Shown here: piece after piece, positions 1 through 7,317 of the stretch | Layout: every line of letters starts with the position of its first letter | Position numbering within the stretch: position 1 is the first letter of the stretch | NCBI RefSeq assembly: GCF_023231945.1 | Contig: NZ_JAJLJH010000003.1 | Coordinates: 62,001 to 126,000, forward strand | DNA from: Scleromatobacter humisilvae | Lineage (GTDB): Bacteria; Pseudomonadota; Gammaproteobacteria; Burkholderiales; Burkholderiaceae_C | Direction of reading: 5' to 3' | Length of the DNA stretch: 64,000 bases | Program-made: the position numbers and the translations under genes | The notes under the pieces: generated by a model | What the model was told of the DNA's origin: nothing | Seen by the model: only the letters and a program-made list of their open reading frames with translations | Database searches by the model: none

Positions 1-2
1 GC

Positions 3-1811
3 CTGCCCTTCGTGCTGCTGAACGGCGCCAGCGGCATCGCCGTCGGCCTCGCGACCGAAGTGCCCAGCCACAACCTGCGCGAGGTGGCCGATGCGGCCAT
101 CGCGATGCTGAAGAACGACAAGCTGTCGGACGACGAGCTCTACACGCTGATCCCCGGCCCGGACTTCCCGGGCGGCGGCCAGATCATCAGCAGCGAGTCC
201 GACATCCGCGACGCCTATTCCACGGGCCGCGGCAGCCTGAAGGTGCGCGCGCGCTGGAAGATCGAGGATCTCGCGCGCGGACAGTGGCAGCTGATCGTCA
301 CCGAGCTGCCGCCCGGCGCCAGCACGCAGCGCGTGCTCGAGGAGATCGAGGAGCTGACCAACCCGAAGATCAAGGCCGGCAAGAAGGCCTTGAGCGCGGA
401 GCAGCTGCAGCTCAAGGCGACGATCCTCGCCGTGCTCGATGCGGCGCGCGACGAGTCGGGCCGCGAGGCGTCCGTGCGCCTCGTCTTCGAGCCCAAGAGC
501 CGCACGATCTCGCCACAGGAGCTGATCAACACGCTGCTCGCGCACACCAGCCTCGAGAGCTCCGCGTCGATCAACCTGACGATGATCGGCGGCGATGGCC
601 GCCCGACGCTGAAGAGCCTGCGCCAGATCCTCATCGAATGGACGACGTTCCGCGCGCACACCGTCAAGCTGCGCACCGAGCATCGTCTCTCGAACGTCCT
701 CGCGCGCATCCACATCCTCGAAGGCCGGCAGCTGGTGCTGCTGAACATCGACGAGGTGATCCGCATCATCCGCGAGAGCGACGAGCCCAAGCCGGCGCTG
801 ATCGAGGCGTTCAAGCTGACCGAGATCCAGGCCGACGACATCCTCGATATCCGGCTTCGCCAACTCGCGCGACTGGAGGCCATCAAGATCCAGCAGCAGT
901 TGGACGAGGCGCGCAGCCAGCAGCAGAAGCTCGAGGACATCCTGTCCAGCCCTGCCGCATTGAAGCGCACGGTGATCAAGGAGATCGAGGCCGACGCCAA
1001 GGCGCACGCCGACGAGCGCCGCACGCTGATCCAGGCCGAGAAGCGCGCCGTCGTCGAAGTCAGGATCGTCGACGAGCCGGTGACGGTGGTGGTCAGCCTC
1101 AAGGGCTGGGTGCGCGCGATGAAGGGCCACGGGCACGAGGCCGGCGGCTTCGCGTTCAAGTCCGGCGACGCGTTGTATGGCACCTTCGAATGCCGCAGCG
1201 TCGACACGCTGCTCGTGTTCGGCAGCAACCAGGGCGGCACCGGGCGCGTCTACACGGTGGCCGTCAGCCTGCTGCCGGGCGCGCGCGGCGACGGCACGCC
1301 GATCACCACGCTGATCGACCTCGAGGCCGGCACCCAGCCGCTGCACTACTTCGCCGCGTCCTCCGATGCGACGCTGCTGCTGGCCAACACCGGTGGCTTC
1401 GGCCTGCTGGCGAAGGTGGGCGACATGACCAGCCGCCAGAAGGGCGGCAAGAGCTTTCTCAGCATCGCCGACACCGACCGCCTCCTCCCGCCCATGCCGC
1501 TGCAGGCCGGGCACACGCAGGTCGCCTGCCTGAGCCTGAGCAGCCGGCTGCTCGTCTTCCCGCTCGACGAGCTGAAGCTGCAGTCCAACGGCGGCAAGGG
1601 CCTCACGCTGATGGACGTCGACGCCAAGGATCCGCTCGTCTCGGTGGCCACCTGCGCCAACGGCGTCAAGGTGCTGGGCCTGGGCCGCGGCCAGAAGCCG
1701 AAGGAGGAAGACCTCAAGGGGGCGACGCTCGCCGCGTACGCGGGCAAGCGCGCGCGCAAGGGCAAGGCGATCGATGCGGCCATCAAGGGGCAGCGCGTGA
1801 TCGCGCTCTGA
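3..1811 (+). CDS. parC: DNA topoisomerase IV subunit A, C-terminal part (cut by window start)
   Basis: ParC is the DNA-cleaving subunit of topoisomerase IV, which decatenates daughter chromosomes together with ParE. About 602 residues are present. The first complete codons read LPFVLLNGASGIAVGLAT, a hallmark of the GyrA/ParC breakage-reunion domain just downstream of the catalytic tyrosine, so the tyrosine and roughly the first 170 residues lie outside the window. A coiled-coil stretch follows (about residues 270-350), then a beta-pinwheel C-terminal domain. ParC is preferred over GyrA because the GyrA box is not intact; the nearest match is SRQKGGKSFL. The gene stops at TGA 1809-1811 and a hairpin terminator follows. 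Confidence 0.93.
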   Translation: MPFVLLNGASGIAVGLATEVPSHNLREVADAAIAMLKNDKLSDDELYTLIPGPDFPGGGQIISSESDIRDAYSTGRGSLKVRARWKIEDLARGQWQLIVTELPPGASTQRVLEEIEELTNPKIKAGKKALSAEQLQLKATILAVLDAARDESGREASVRLVFEPKSRTISPQELINTLLAHTSLESSASINLTMIGGDGRPTLKSLRQILIEWTTFRAHTVKLRTEHRLSNVLARIHILEGRQLVLLNIDEVIRIIRESDEPKPALIEAFKLTEIQADDILDIRLRQLARLEAIKIQQQLDEARSQQQKLEDILSSPAALKRTVIKEIEADAKAHADERRTLIQAEKRAVVEVRIVDEPVTVVVSLKGWVRAMKGHGHEAGGFAFKSGDALYGTFECRSVDTLLVFGSNQGGTGRVYTVAVSLLPGARGDGTPITTLIDLEAGTQPLHYFAASSDATLLLANTGGFGLLAKVGDMTSRQKGGKSFLSIADTDRLLPPMPLQAGHTQVACLSLSSRLLVFPLDELKLQSNGGKGLTLMDVDAKDPLVSVATCANGVKVLGLGRGQKPKEEDLKGATLAAYAGKRARKGKAIDAAIKGQRVIAL

Positions 1812-1835
1812 CGTCGGACAACTTCGAGGTCGAGG

Positions 1836-1857
1836 ACGCCCGGCTTGCCGGGCGTTT
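1836..1857 (+). terminator. Rho-independent terminator after parC
   Basis: An 8-bp perfect GC stem (ACGCCCGG / CCGGGCGT) with a CTTG loop lies 25 bases after the parC stop and is followed by a short T-rich run. The position and shape fit an intrinsic terminator. Confidence 0.7.
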
Positions 1858-2037
1858 CCATTTCCGTTGCCCGCCCCGGCCCTTGTGGGGGCATGGGCAC
1901 GCGCCGGCTGAACATCCGTACCGTACGGGCCCGTCGGTTGCCTTAGGATGACGGCTCGGCGTCGCGGAACGGTGAAGGTGCTGTTGCACAGCAGCCCGGC
2001 AACGGGTTCTGGCTTCGAACCCGGACTCGTCCATTCC

Positions 2038-3141
2038 ATGTTTCCACGCTCCCAGTTTCAATCGATCTTCCTCGTCGTCGCCGGCCTGGTGCTGGCGGCC
2101 TGCGTCGGCTGCCATTCGCCCGACAGTGTTCGCATCGGCTTCGTGGGCGACCTGATCTCGGAACTCGGCGCCGGCGGCCGCAACGGCGCGCAACTGGCCG
2201 TGGAGACGCTGGACGCCAAGCCGGGCGCGCGCTACGAACTGCTGGTGCAGGACGACCGCAACGACCCGGAGGCCGCGCGGGCCGCCATCGCGTCGTTCGC
2301 GTCGCGCGGGGCCGCGTTCGCGGTCGGGCCGATGACCAGCGAGATGGCCGTCGCCGCCGTTCCCGAGGCCAACCGCCGCGGACTCGTGCTGATCTCGCCG
2401 ACGGCCACGACGGACGAGCTCTCGGGCAAGGACGACTTCTTCTTCCGCAACGCCGCCGACGCGCCGGCCGGCGCGCGCCAGCTCGCCCACGTGCTGCACG
2501 ATCGCGGCGCGCGCTCGGTGGTCGTGCTGATGGATTCGGCCAACCGCGCGTACTCGGCGAGCTTCGGTCATGCCGCCGCCGTCGAATTCCGCAGCCTCGG
2601 CGGCACGACCGCCACCGAGATCGACTATCGATCCGGCAACTCGCTGGACTTCGCCGACGTCATGGGCCGCGTCGTCGCCACGCCCTGCGATGCCGTCATC
2701 CTCGTCAACAGCCCCGGCGACGCGGCGATCGTGACGCAGCACTTGCGCCGCGTCGTCCCCAAGGTCGCCATCGCCTTGTCGCCGTGGGGCGCGAACGTGC
2801 AATTCCTGCAGGTCGGCGGCCACTCGACCGAGGGCGCGATCGCGTTGCAGGCGGTCGATCTCGAGAGCCCGCTGCCTCGCATGCGCGACTTCGTCAGCCG
2901 CTATCGCGAGCGCTTCGGCGAACTGCCCACGACGCCGGCCGTCCAGGCCTACGAGGCCGTGATGCTGGGCGTCGCGGCGCTCGATCGAGGCGGCGCGAAG
3001 GCGCTGCGGGCGACGCTGTCGGTGCCGGGCGAGTGGACGGGCCTGGACGGCGAGTATTCGCTCGACGCGCATGGCGATGCGCGGCGCGCGCTGCACTTGA
3101 TGGAGGTCCGCAATGGCCGCCTCGAGGCGCTGCGTCCGTGA
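2038..3141 (+). CDS. Branched-chain amino acid-type ABC transporter substrate-binding lipoprotein
   Basis: Periplasmic binding protein of the Leu/Ile/Val (PBP1, peripla_BP_6) family, 367 residues from the ATG at 2038. That start is preferred over an upstream in-frame ATG at 1948 because it leads directly into a signal peptide ending in LAAC, a lipobox, so the protein is probably anchored to a membrane. The mature part starts with SVRIGFVGDLISELGAGGRNGAQLA, seen here as VRIGFVGDL and NGAQLAVETL, the usual opening of this fold. Two alpha/beta lobes follow, with GPMTSEM and SPTATTDELSG near the ligand cleft. No permease or ATPase genes are adjacent, so it may be an orphan receptor or serve a transporter elsewhere. 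The ligand is unknown. Confidence 0.82.
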   Translation: MFPRSQFQSIFLVVAGLVLAACVGCHSPDSVRIGFVGDLISELGAGGRNGAQLAVETLDAKPGARYELLVQDDRNDPEAARAAIASFASRGAAFAVGPMTSEMAVAAVPEANRRGLVLISPTATTDELSGKDDFFFRNAADAPAGARQLAHVLHDRGARSVVVLMDSANRAYSASFGHAAAVEFRSLGGTTATEIDYRSGNSLDFADVMGRVVATPCDAVILVNSPGDAAIVTQHLRRVVPKVAIALSPWGANVQFLQVGGHSTEGAIALQAVDLESPLPRMRDFVSRYRERFGELPTTPAVQAYEAVMLGVAALDRGGAKALRATLSVPGEWTGLDGEYSLDAHGDARRALHLMEVRNGRLEALRP

Positions 3142-3165
3142 GCGCGCCGAGGACTATCCCGCGAC

Positions 3166-4443
3166 TCAGTCGTTGACCCAGTCCTTGAACTCGGCCCAGT
3201 TGTAGGTCATCTGCGCCGCCAGCATGCCGGCCGCGCCCCAGACGCGCGGCAGCCCGTAGGCGGCGAAGCCTGGCGGGATCGGCGCGCCGGCCGCGATCGC
3301 GTCGGCGATCAGCTCGCCGGCGGCGGTCGTCGGCCCGACACCATGGCCTCCGAAGCCCAGTGCGTGCCAGGTGCCGTCAGGCAGTTGGCCGATCTGCGGC
3401 ATCTGGTGGCGCGCGTAGCTCATGAGGCCGCCCCAGGCGTAGTCCACTTTCGCGTCGCGCAGCTCCGGGTAGACCTTGAGCATGTCGCGCTTGAGCAGGC
3501 GCGCAATGGGCTCGGCGGCGCGGTCGAGGATGGAGATGCGGCCGCCCCACAGGATGCGCGTGTCGGGCAGCGCGCGGTAGTAGTCGAACGAGAAGCGCGT
3601 GTCGTAGATCGCGGCGCGGCCGGGGATGGAACGGCCGAGCGCGTCGCCCAGCGGCTCGGTGGCCATCACGTAGGTGGCGATCGGCAGCATCGCGCGTTCC
3701 AGCGGCGCCGACACGCCGCGCAGGTAGCCGCCGCCGGCGACGACCACGTGGCGCGCATGCACGACACCCTCGGCCGTGCGCACCTCGAAGCCGCCGCCGG
3801 GCGCGCGCGGCGCGACGAACCGGGTCACGCGCGACTGCTCGTGGATGCGGCCGCCCTCGCGCTCGATCGCCGCCGCGAGGCCGCGCGCGTACTTCAGCGG
3901 ATGGAAGTGGAACGCGTCGGGTTCCAGCAGGCCGCCGGCGTAGCGCTGCGAGCGCGTGTAGGCGCCGAGCTCGTCGTGCGACAGCAGCTGCCAGTGCACG
4001 TCGAACTCCCTGGCCATGAATTCCTGGCGCTTGCGCAGGATCGCGTCGTCGTCGAACCAGTTGGCCAGCACGACGCCGCCCTCGATCGCGTCGCAGGCGA
4101 TCGCGTACTGCCCGATGCGGCGCCGGATCGTCGCGACGGCCTGGCGCGTCAGGTCGTACAGCGCGCGCGCGCCGGCCGGGCCCTGGTCGGCCAGCAGCTG
4201 CGCGTTGTCGAGGCTGAAGCCGCCGAAGACGAAGCCGCCGTTGCGGCCCGAGGCGCCATGGCCGACGGTCTCGCCCTCGACGATCACGACGTCGCGCATG
4301 CCGCGCTCGATCAGCCCGATGGCCGTGGCGAGCCCGGCAAAGCCGCCGCCGACCACGCACACGTGCGCGTGCACGCGCCCGCGCAGCGCGGGACGCGCGG
4401 GCGCGGGGCCGGCGCTGGCGGCGTAGTACGTTCCGGGATTCAC
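3166..4443 (-). CDS. FAD-dependent oxidoreductase, gamma-glutamylputrescine oxidase-like (PuuB/DAO family)
   Basis: A 425-residue flavoprotein of the D-amino-acid oxidase (DAO) superfamily. The dinucleotide-binding motif VVGGGFAGLATAIGL is at about residues 31-45, followed by the acidic residue of the second strand (IVEGE) and HGASGRNGGFVFGG. The C-terminal GFGGHGVGPTTAAGELIADAI is the FAD-contacting region of this family. PuuB-like enzymes oxidise gamma-glutamylated putrescine with oxygen, giving aldehyde, ammonia and peroxide. The N-terminal YYAAS resembles PuuB proteins, but many related oxidases act on other amines, so the substrate is unproven. No other putrescine-catabolic genes are nearby. 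The gene runs toward dsbB in the same direction after it. Confidence 0.8.
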   Translation of the reverse strand: MNPGTYYAASAGPAPARPALRGRVHAHVCVVGGGFAGLATAIGLIERGMRDVVIVEGETVGHGASGRNGGFVFGGFSLDNAQLLADQGPAGARALYDLTRQAVATIRRRIGQYAIACDAIEGGVVLANWFDDDAILRKRQEFMAREFDVHWQLLSHDELGAYTRSQRYAGGLLEPDAFHFHPLKYARGLAAAIEREGGRIHEQSRVTRFVAPRAPGGGFEVRTAEGVVHARHVVVAGGGYLRGVSAPLERAMLPIATYVMATEPLGDALGRSIPGRAAIYDTRFSFDYYRALPDTRILWGGRISILDRAAEPIARLLKRDMLKVYPELRDAKVDYAWGGLMSYARHQMPQIGQLPDGTWHALGFGGHGVGPTTAAGELIADAIAAGAPIPPGFAAYGLPRVWGAAGMLAAQMTYNWAEFKDWVND

Positions 4444-4459
4444 GCGCGTCGCAGGCGGA

Positions 4460-4948
4460 TCAACGCGTCCTCATCGACGCGCGCAGCGTCCACGCCAGCA
4501 GCAGCGCGAGGATCGCGAACAGGATGCAGCTCCAGACTGCGAACGGGATGTGCAGCACCGACACCGCGGCATCGGCGCAGGAGGCGTAGGCGACGAACAG
4601 CTGCGGCAACAGCTGGTCCAGCTTCAACCAGGCGATGAAGCGCTCGGCCATGCTGAGGTCGCACGACGCCTCGTTGACGGCGTGCAGCTGCTGGTACAGC
4701 GCGGTGCCGATTCCCCACAGCGCGCCCAGGAACGCCAGCCCCACGGCGAGCCGCCGCGGCGTGTTGGACAGCACCGCGCCCAGCAGCGCCAGCACGCCCA
4801 CGACGATGTAGATCAGGCGCTGCAGCACGCACCACGGGCAGGGCTGCATGTCGAACCGATATTGCGCAATCGCGGCCAGTCCGACGGCGCCGAGCGCCAC
4901 CAGGCCGATGATCGTCAGGACCTGCGGAATGCGGATCCGGATCCTCAC
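4460..4948 (-). CDS. dsbB: Disulfide bond formation protein B (DsbB)
   Basis: Inner-membrane quinone reductase that reoxidises DsbA. The 162 residues form four hydrophobic segments. The first periplasmic loop has the CPWC pair (Cys37, Cys40) and the second has Cys96 and Cys124, so both redox pairs needed for electron flow from DsbA to ubiquinone are present. The start is a GTG at 4948 that overlaps the stop of the upstream ridA-like gene (GTGA), which indicates translational coupling. The length is typical for the family. Confidence 0.92.
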   Translation of the reverse strand: MRIRIRIPQVLTIIGLVALGAVGLAAIAQYRFDMQPCPWCVLQRLIYIVVGVLALLGAVLSNTPRRLAVGLAFLGALWGIGTALYQQLHAVNEASCDLSMAERFIAWLKLDQLLPQLFVAYASCADAAVSVLHIPFAVWSCILFAILALLLAWTLRASMRTR

Positions 4949-5406
4949 GCCGCGAGCTCCGCGATCAGCTCGATCTCGACGCACGCGCCCATCGGGATCT
5001 GCGCCACGCCGAAGGCGCTGCGCGCATGCTTGCCGGCGTCGCCGAAGATCTCGCCCAGCAACTCGGAGCAGCCGTTGGTGACCAGGTGCTGCTCGGTGAA
5101 CGTGGGCGTGCTGTTGACGAGGCTCATCACCTTGACGATGCGCTTGACGCGCTCGAGGTCGCCGCCGGCGGCGGCCTTCAGCGTGCCCATCAGGTCGATC
5201 GCGATCGAGCGCGCGGCGGCCTTGCCTTCCTCGGTGGTCATCGTCAGGCCCAGCTGGCCCACCCACGCCTTGCCGTCCTTCTTGGCGATGTGGCCCGAGA
5301 TGAACACGAGCGAGCCGGTCTGCACGAAGGGCAGGTAGGCGGCGGCGGGGATGGCGAGCGGCGGGAGCTCGATTCCGAGGGCTTGCAGGCGGGCGGCGAT
5401 CGTCAT
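4945..5406 (-). CDS. RidA family protein (YjgF/YER057c/UK114)
   Basis: A 153-residue member of the RidA superfamily, whose founding members hydrolyse reactive enamine/imine intermediates from PLP enzymes. The start MTIAARLQAL is chosen because a good Shine-Dalgarno (GGAGA) lies about 9 bases upstream; a longer in-frame reading to 5499 has no family-like sequence. The body includes VFISGHIAKKDGKAWVGQLG and ends with VEIELIAELAA, typical of the longer RidA subgroup. Whether it retains deaminase activity cannot be judged: the conserved Arg of archetypal RidA is not obvious. It is coupled to dsbB by a 4-base overlap. Confidence 0.86.
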   Translation of the reverse strand: MTIAARLQALGIELPPLAIPAAAYLPFVQTGSLVFISGHIAKKDGKAWVGQLGLTMTTEEGKAAARSIAIDLMGTLKAAAGGDLERVKRIVKVMSLVNSTPTFTEQHLVTNGCSELLGEIFGDAGKHARSAFGVAQIPMGACVEIELIAELAA

Positions 5407-5563
5407 GAGGGATTCTCCGTGCGGGCCGGCCCGCCACCGACTGGACGCGGTGGCGCGGGGTGGCCCGATGATGGGCTCGGATGCTACACGCAGCCCCAAT
5501 CACCTGTCCCGCGGCGGGGGCGCGGGCGGCGGTTTCGCGCGGACAAGCGGCGGTCGGCGCCGG

Positions 5564-6022
5564 TCAGAGGTCGGCCGTGTTGAGCCCCGGGCGCAAGTAG
5601 TTCAGCAGCAGCAGCTCCAGCCGGCGCGCCTCGGCCTCGTCGTGCGTGACCGCCCAGCGGTAGAAGATGCCCGACGGCGCCGTGCCGCGCGAACGCTGCT
5701 GGATCTGCACCAGCAGGCCGACCTTGCCCGCATGCTTCAGCGAGGTGCTGAGGCCGCCGCCGCGGCCCGTGACGCTCAGCGTGGCCGGATCGATCATGTA
5801 GGCCTTCATGCGCGAGCGCAGCGTCGTGGCCTTGCCGACGTAGAGCACGCCCAGCCTCGTCGCCAGCGTGATCGGGCCGTCGAACAGCGTGAAGGCATAC
5901 ACGCCGGGCGCCTTCGGCACAAGGTCGCGGTTGACGCCGCCGCGGCGCAGCGTCTCGACGGCCTGCGGGGCCGACCACGGGATCGCGGTGAACCAGTTCT
6001 CGTCGGTGCTGGCCTCGGGCAT
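5564..6022 (-). CDS. GIY-YIG nuclease-fold protein
   Basis: A 152-residue protein with the GIY-YIG signature: GVYAFTLFDG at about residues 40-49 and VLYVGKATTLRSRMKAY at about 59-75. The arginine and lysine after the second motif are those expected in this nuclease fold, and a late glutamate (about residue 130, EAEARRLELLLLNYL) could be the metal-binding residue. It stands alone, without a helicase or homing domain, so its DNA substrate is unknown. A GGAGA ribosome site precedes the ATG at 6022. Confidence 0.8.
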   Translation of the reverse strand: MPEASTDENWFTAIPWSAPQAVETLRRGGVNRDLVPKAPGVYAFTLFDGPITLATRLGVLYVGKATTLRSRMKAYMIDPATLSVTGRGGGLSTSLKHAGKVGLLVQIQQRSRGTAPSGIFYRWAVTHDEAEARRLELLLLNYLRPGLNTADL

Positions 6023-6072
6023 GGCGCGTCTCCATCGATGGGCGTGACGTGCAGAGTATGCGCAACATCGCC

Positions 6073-6843
6073 TCAGTCAGGGGTGACGGATGGCAACGCC
6101 AGCAGCGGTGCGAGCGCCTGCTGCCCCGGCGGCGTCAGCTCGAGCGCGCGCTCGCTGCCGATGCGGCGCAGCCAGCCTCGTTCGATGAAATGCGTCAACA
6201 GGCTGCTGGCCAGCTTGCCGGCCAGGTGGTCGCGGCGCTCGGACCAGTCCAGGCAGGGATAGGCGATGCGATGCGACGCGCTTGCACCCAGCGCGGCGGC
6301 ATCGAAGCCGAACTCGGCCAGTCCGGCGATGCCGGCGTCGGTCAGCGCGTAACCGTCGGGCGCGTCGACCAGCCAGCCGTGCGCCAGCAGGCGCTCGAGC
6401 AGCGCGACGCCGCGGCGTCCGGCCAGATGGCCGTAGCAGCAGCGCGCTTCGCGCAACCGCAGGCGCGCCGGCGCCGACCAGGTGCGGTCGTGCGACGAGC
6501 GCTCCGCCACCATCGCGAGCGCCTCCAGCGCGTGCGCGACGTCGGCGTCCGCGATGCGAAAGTAGCGATGCCGGCCGCGCGGCTCGCACACGAGCAGCCC
6601 CGCGTCGACCAGCTTGACCAGGTGCGCGCTCGCCGTGGCCGCGCCGACCGAGGCGGTGCGCGCGAGCTCGCCCGCGCTCGCGTACTCGCCCGACAGCAGG
6701 AAGGCCAGCATGCGCGCCCGCGACGGCTCCGCCACCAGCGCGGCGATGCGCGCGAGGCGCGGTTCGTGCGGAGCGTCGGAAGGCGCGGGCGTCGCGCGGC
6801 GCGAAGTGGGCATGGTGGAAGCGTCAAGCAACGTTTGCATCAC
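6073..6843 (-). CDS. ArsR-type winged-helix transcriptional regulator
   Basis: A 256-residue repressor-like protein. The ArsR winged helix is at about residues 30-110: [21 protein letters not shown] then the recognition helix [20 protein letters not shown] and the wing [11 protein letters not shown]. The rest (about 110-256) is an alpha-helical extension of unknown ligand, seen in a subgroup of long ArsR proteins. The start could be the ATG at 6843, which overlaps the preceding NIPSNAP gene by 20 bases, or the ATG at 6813, which would avoid overlap. The two genes are probably one transcript and the regulator may control it. Confidence 0.83.
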   Translation of the reverse strand: MMQTLLDASTMPTSRRATPAPSDAPHEPRLARIAALVAEPSRARMLAFLLSGEYASAGELARTASVGAATASAHLVKLVDAGLLVCEPRGRHRYFRIADADVAHALEALAMVAERSSHDRTWSAPARLRLREARCCYGHLAGRRGVALLERLLAHGWLVDAPDGYALTDAGIAGLAEFGFDAAALGASASHRIAYPCLDWSERRDHLAGKLASSLLTHFIERGWLRRIGSERALELTPPGQQALAPLLALPSVTPD

Positions 6844-7174
6844 TGTATTCCGATGGGCGCAAGTAGGCGCCGTCGACGACCTCGGTGAACGTGCGCTCCT
6901 CGCGCACGATGAAGCGCTCGCGCTGCGCGAACTCGAAGTTGGCGCGGCCTTCGGCGTCGGCGCGCAGGCGCCTGCGGTACGCCTCGTACGCGGCCAGGCT
7001 GTCGAACGAGATCAGCCCCCAGGCCTCGTAGTTCGTGCCCTCGCTGGGCAGGAAGTAGCCGATCAGGTGGCCGCCGCAGCGCGGGATGATGCGGCCCCAT
7101 TCCTCGCAGTAGCGGCGAAACAGGTCGCGCTTGAACGGGTCGATCTCGTAGCGGATGAAGCAGGTCAGGGTCAT
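6824..7174 (-). CDS. NIPSNAP family protein
   Basis: A 116-residue protein of the NIPSNAP (dimeric alpha-beta barrel) family. Recognisable elements are [11 protein letters not shown]-like opening ([13 protein letters not shown]), the central [22 protein letters not shown] and the helix [12 protein letters not shown]. Family members are small ferredoxin-like folds of poorly known function, sometimes acting on aromatic or reactive metabolites. It lies upstream of, and overlaps, the ArsR-type regulator gene, which suggests co-regulation. Confidence 0.82.
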   Translation of the reverse strand: MTLTCFIRYEIDPFKRDLFRRYCEEWGRIIPRCGGHLIGYFLPSEGTNYEAWGLISFDSLAAYEAYRRRLRADAEGRANFEFAQRERFIVREERTFTEVVDGAYLRPSEYSDANVA

Positions 7175-7317
7175 GGCGGACTCGCATGGCGGGGTGACCG
7201 CAGTCTCGCGCCGGATGCCTGCTCGTTGTTTCGTCGTGGGGCGAAGGATGGCAAATGCGGGCGAAATGCGGCAATCGGCGCAGGGCGGCGTTTGGACGAC
7301 GTCTCTACGATGAGCTC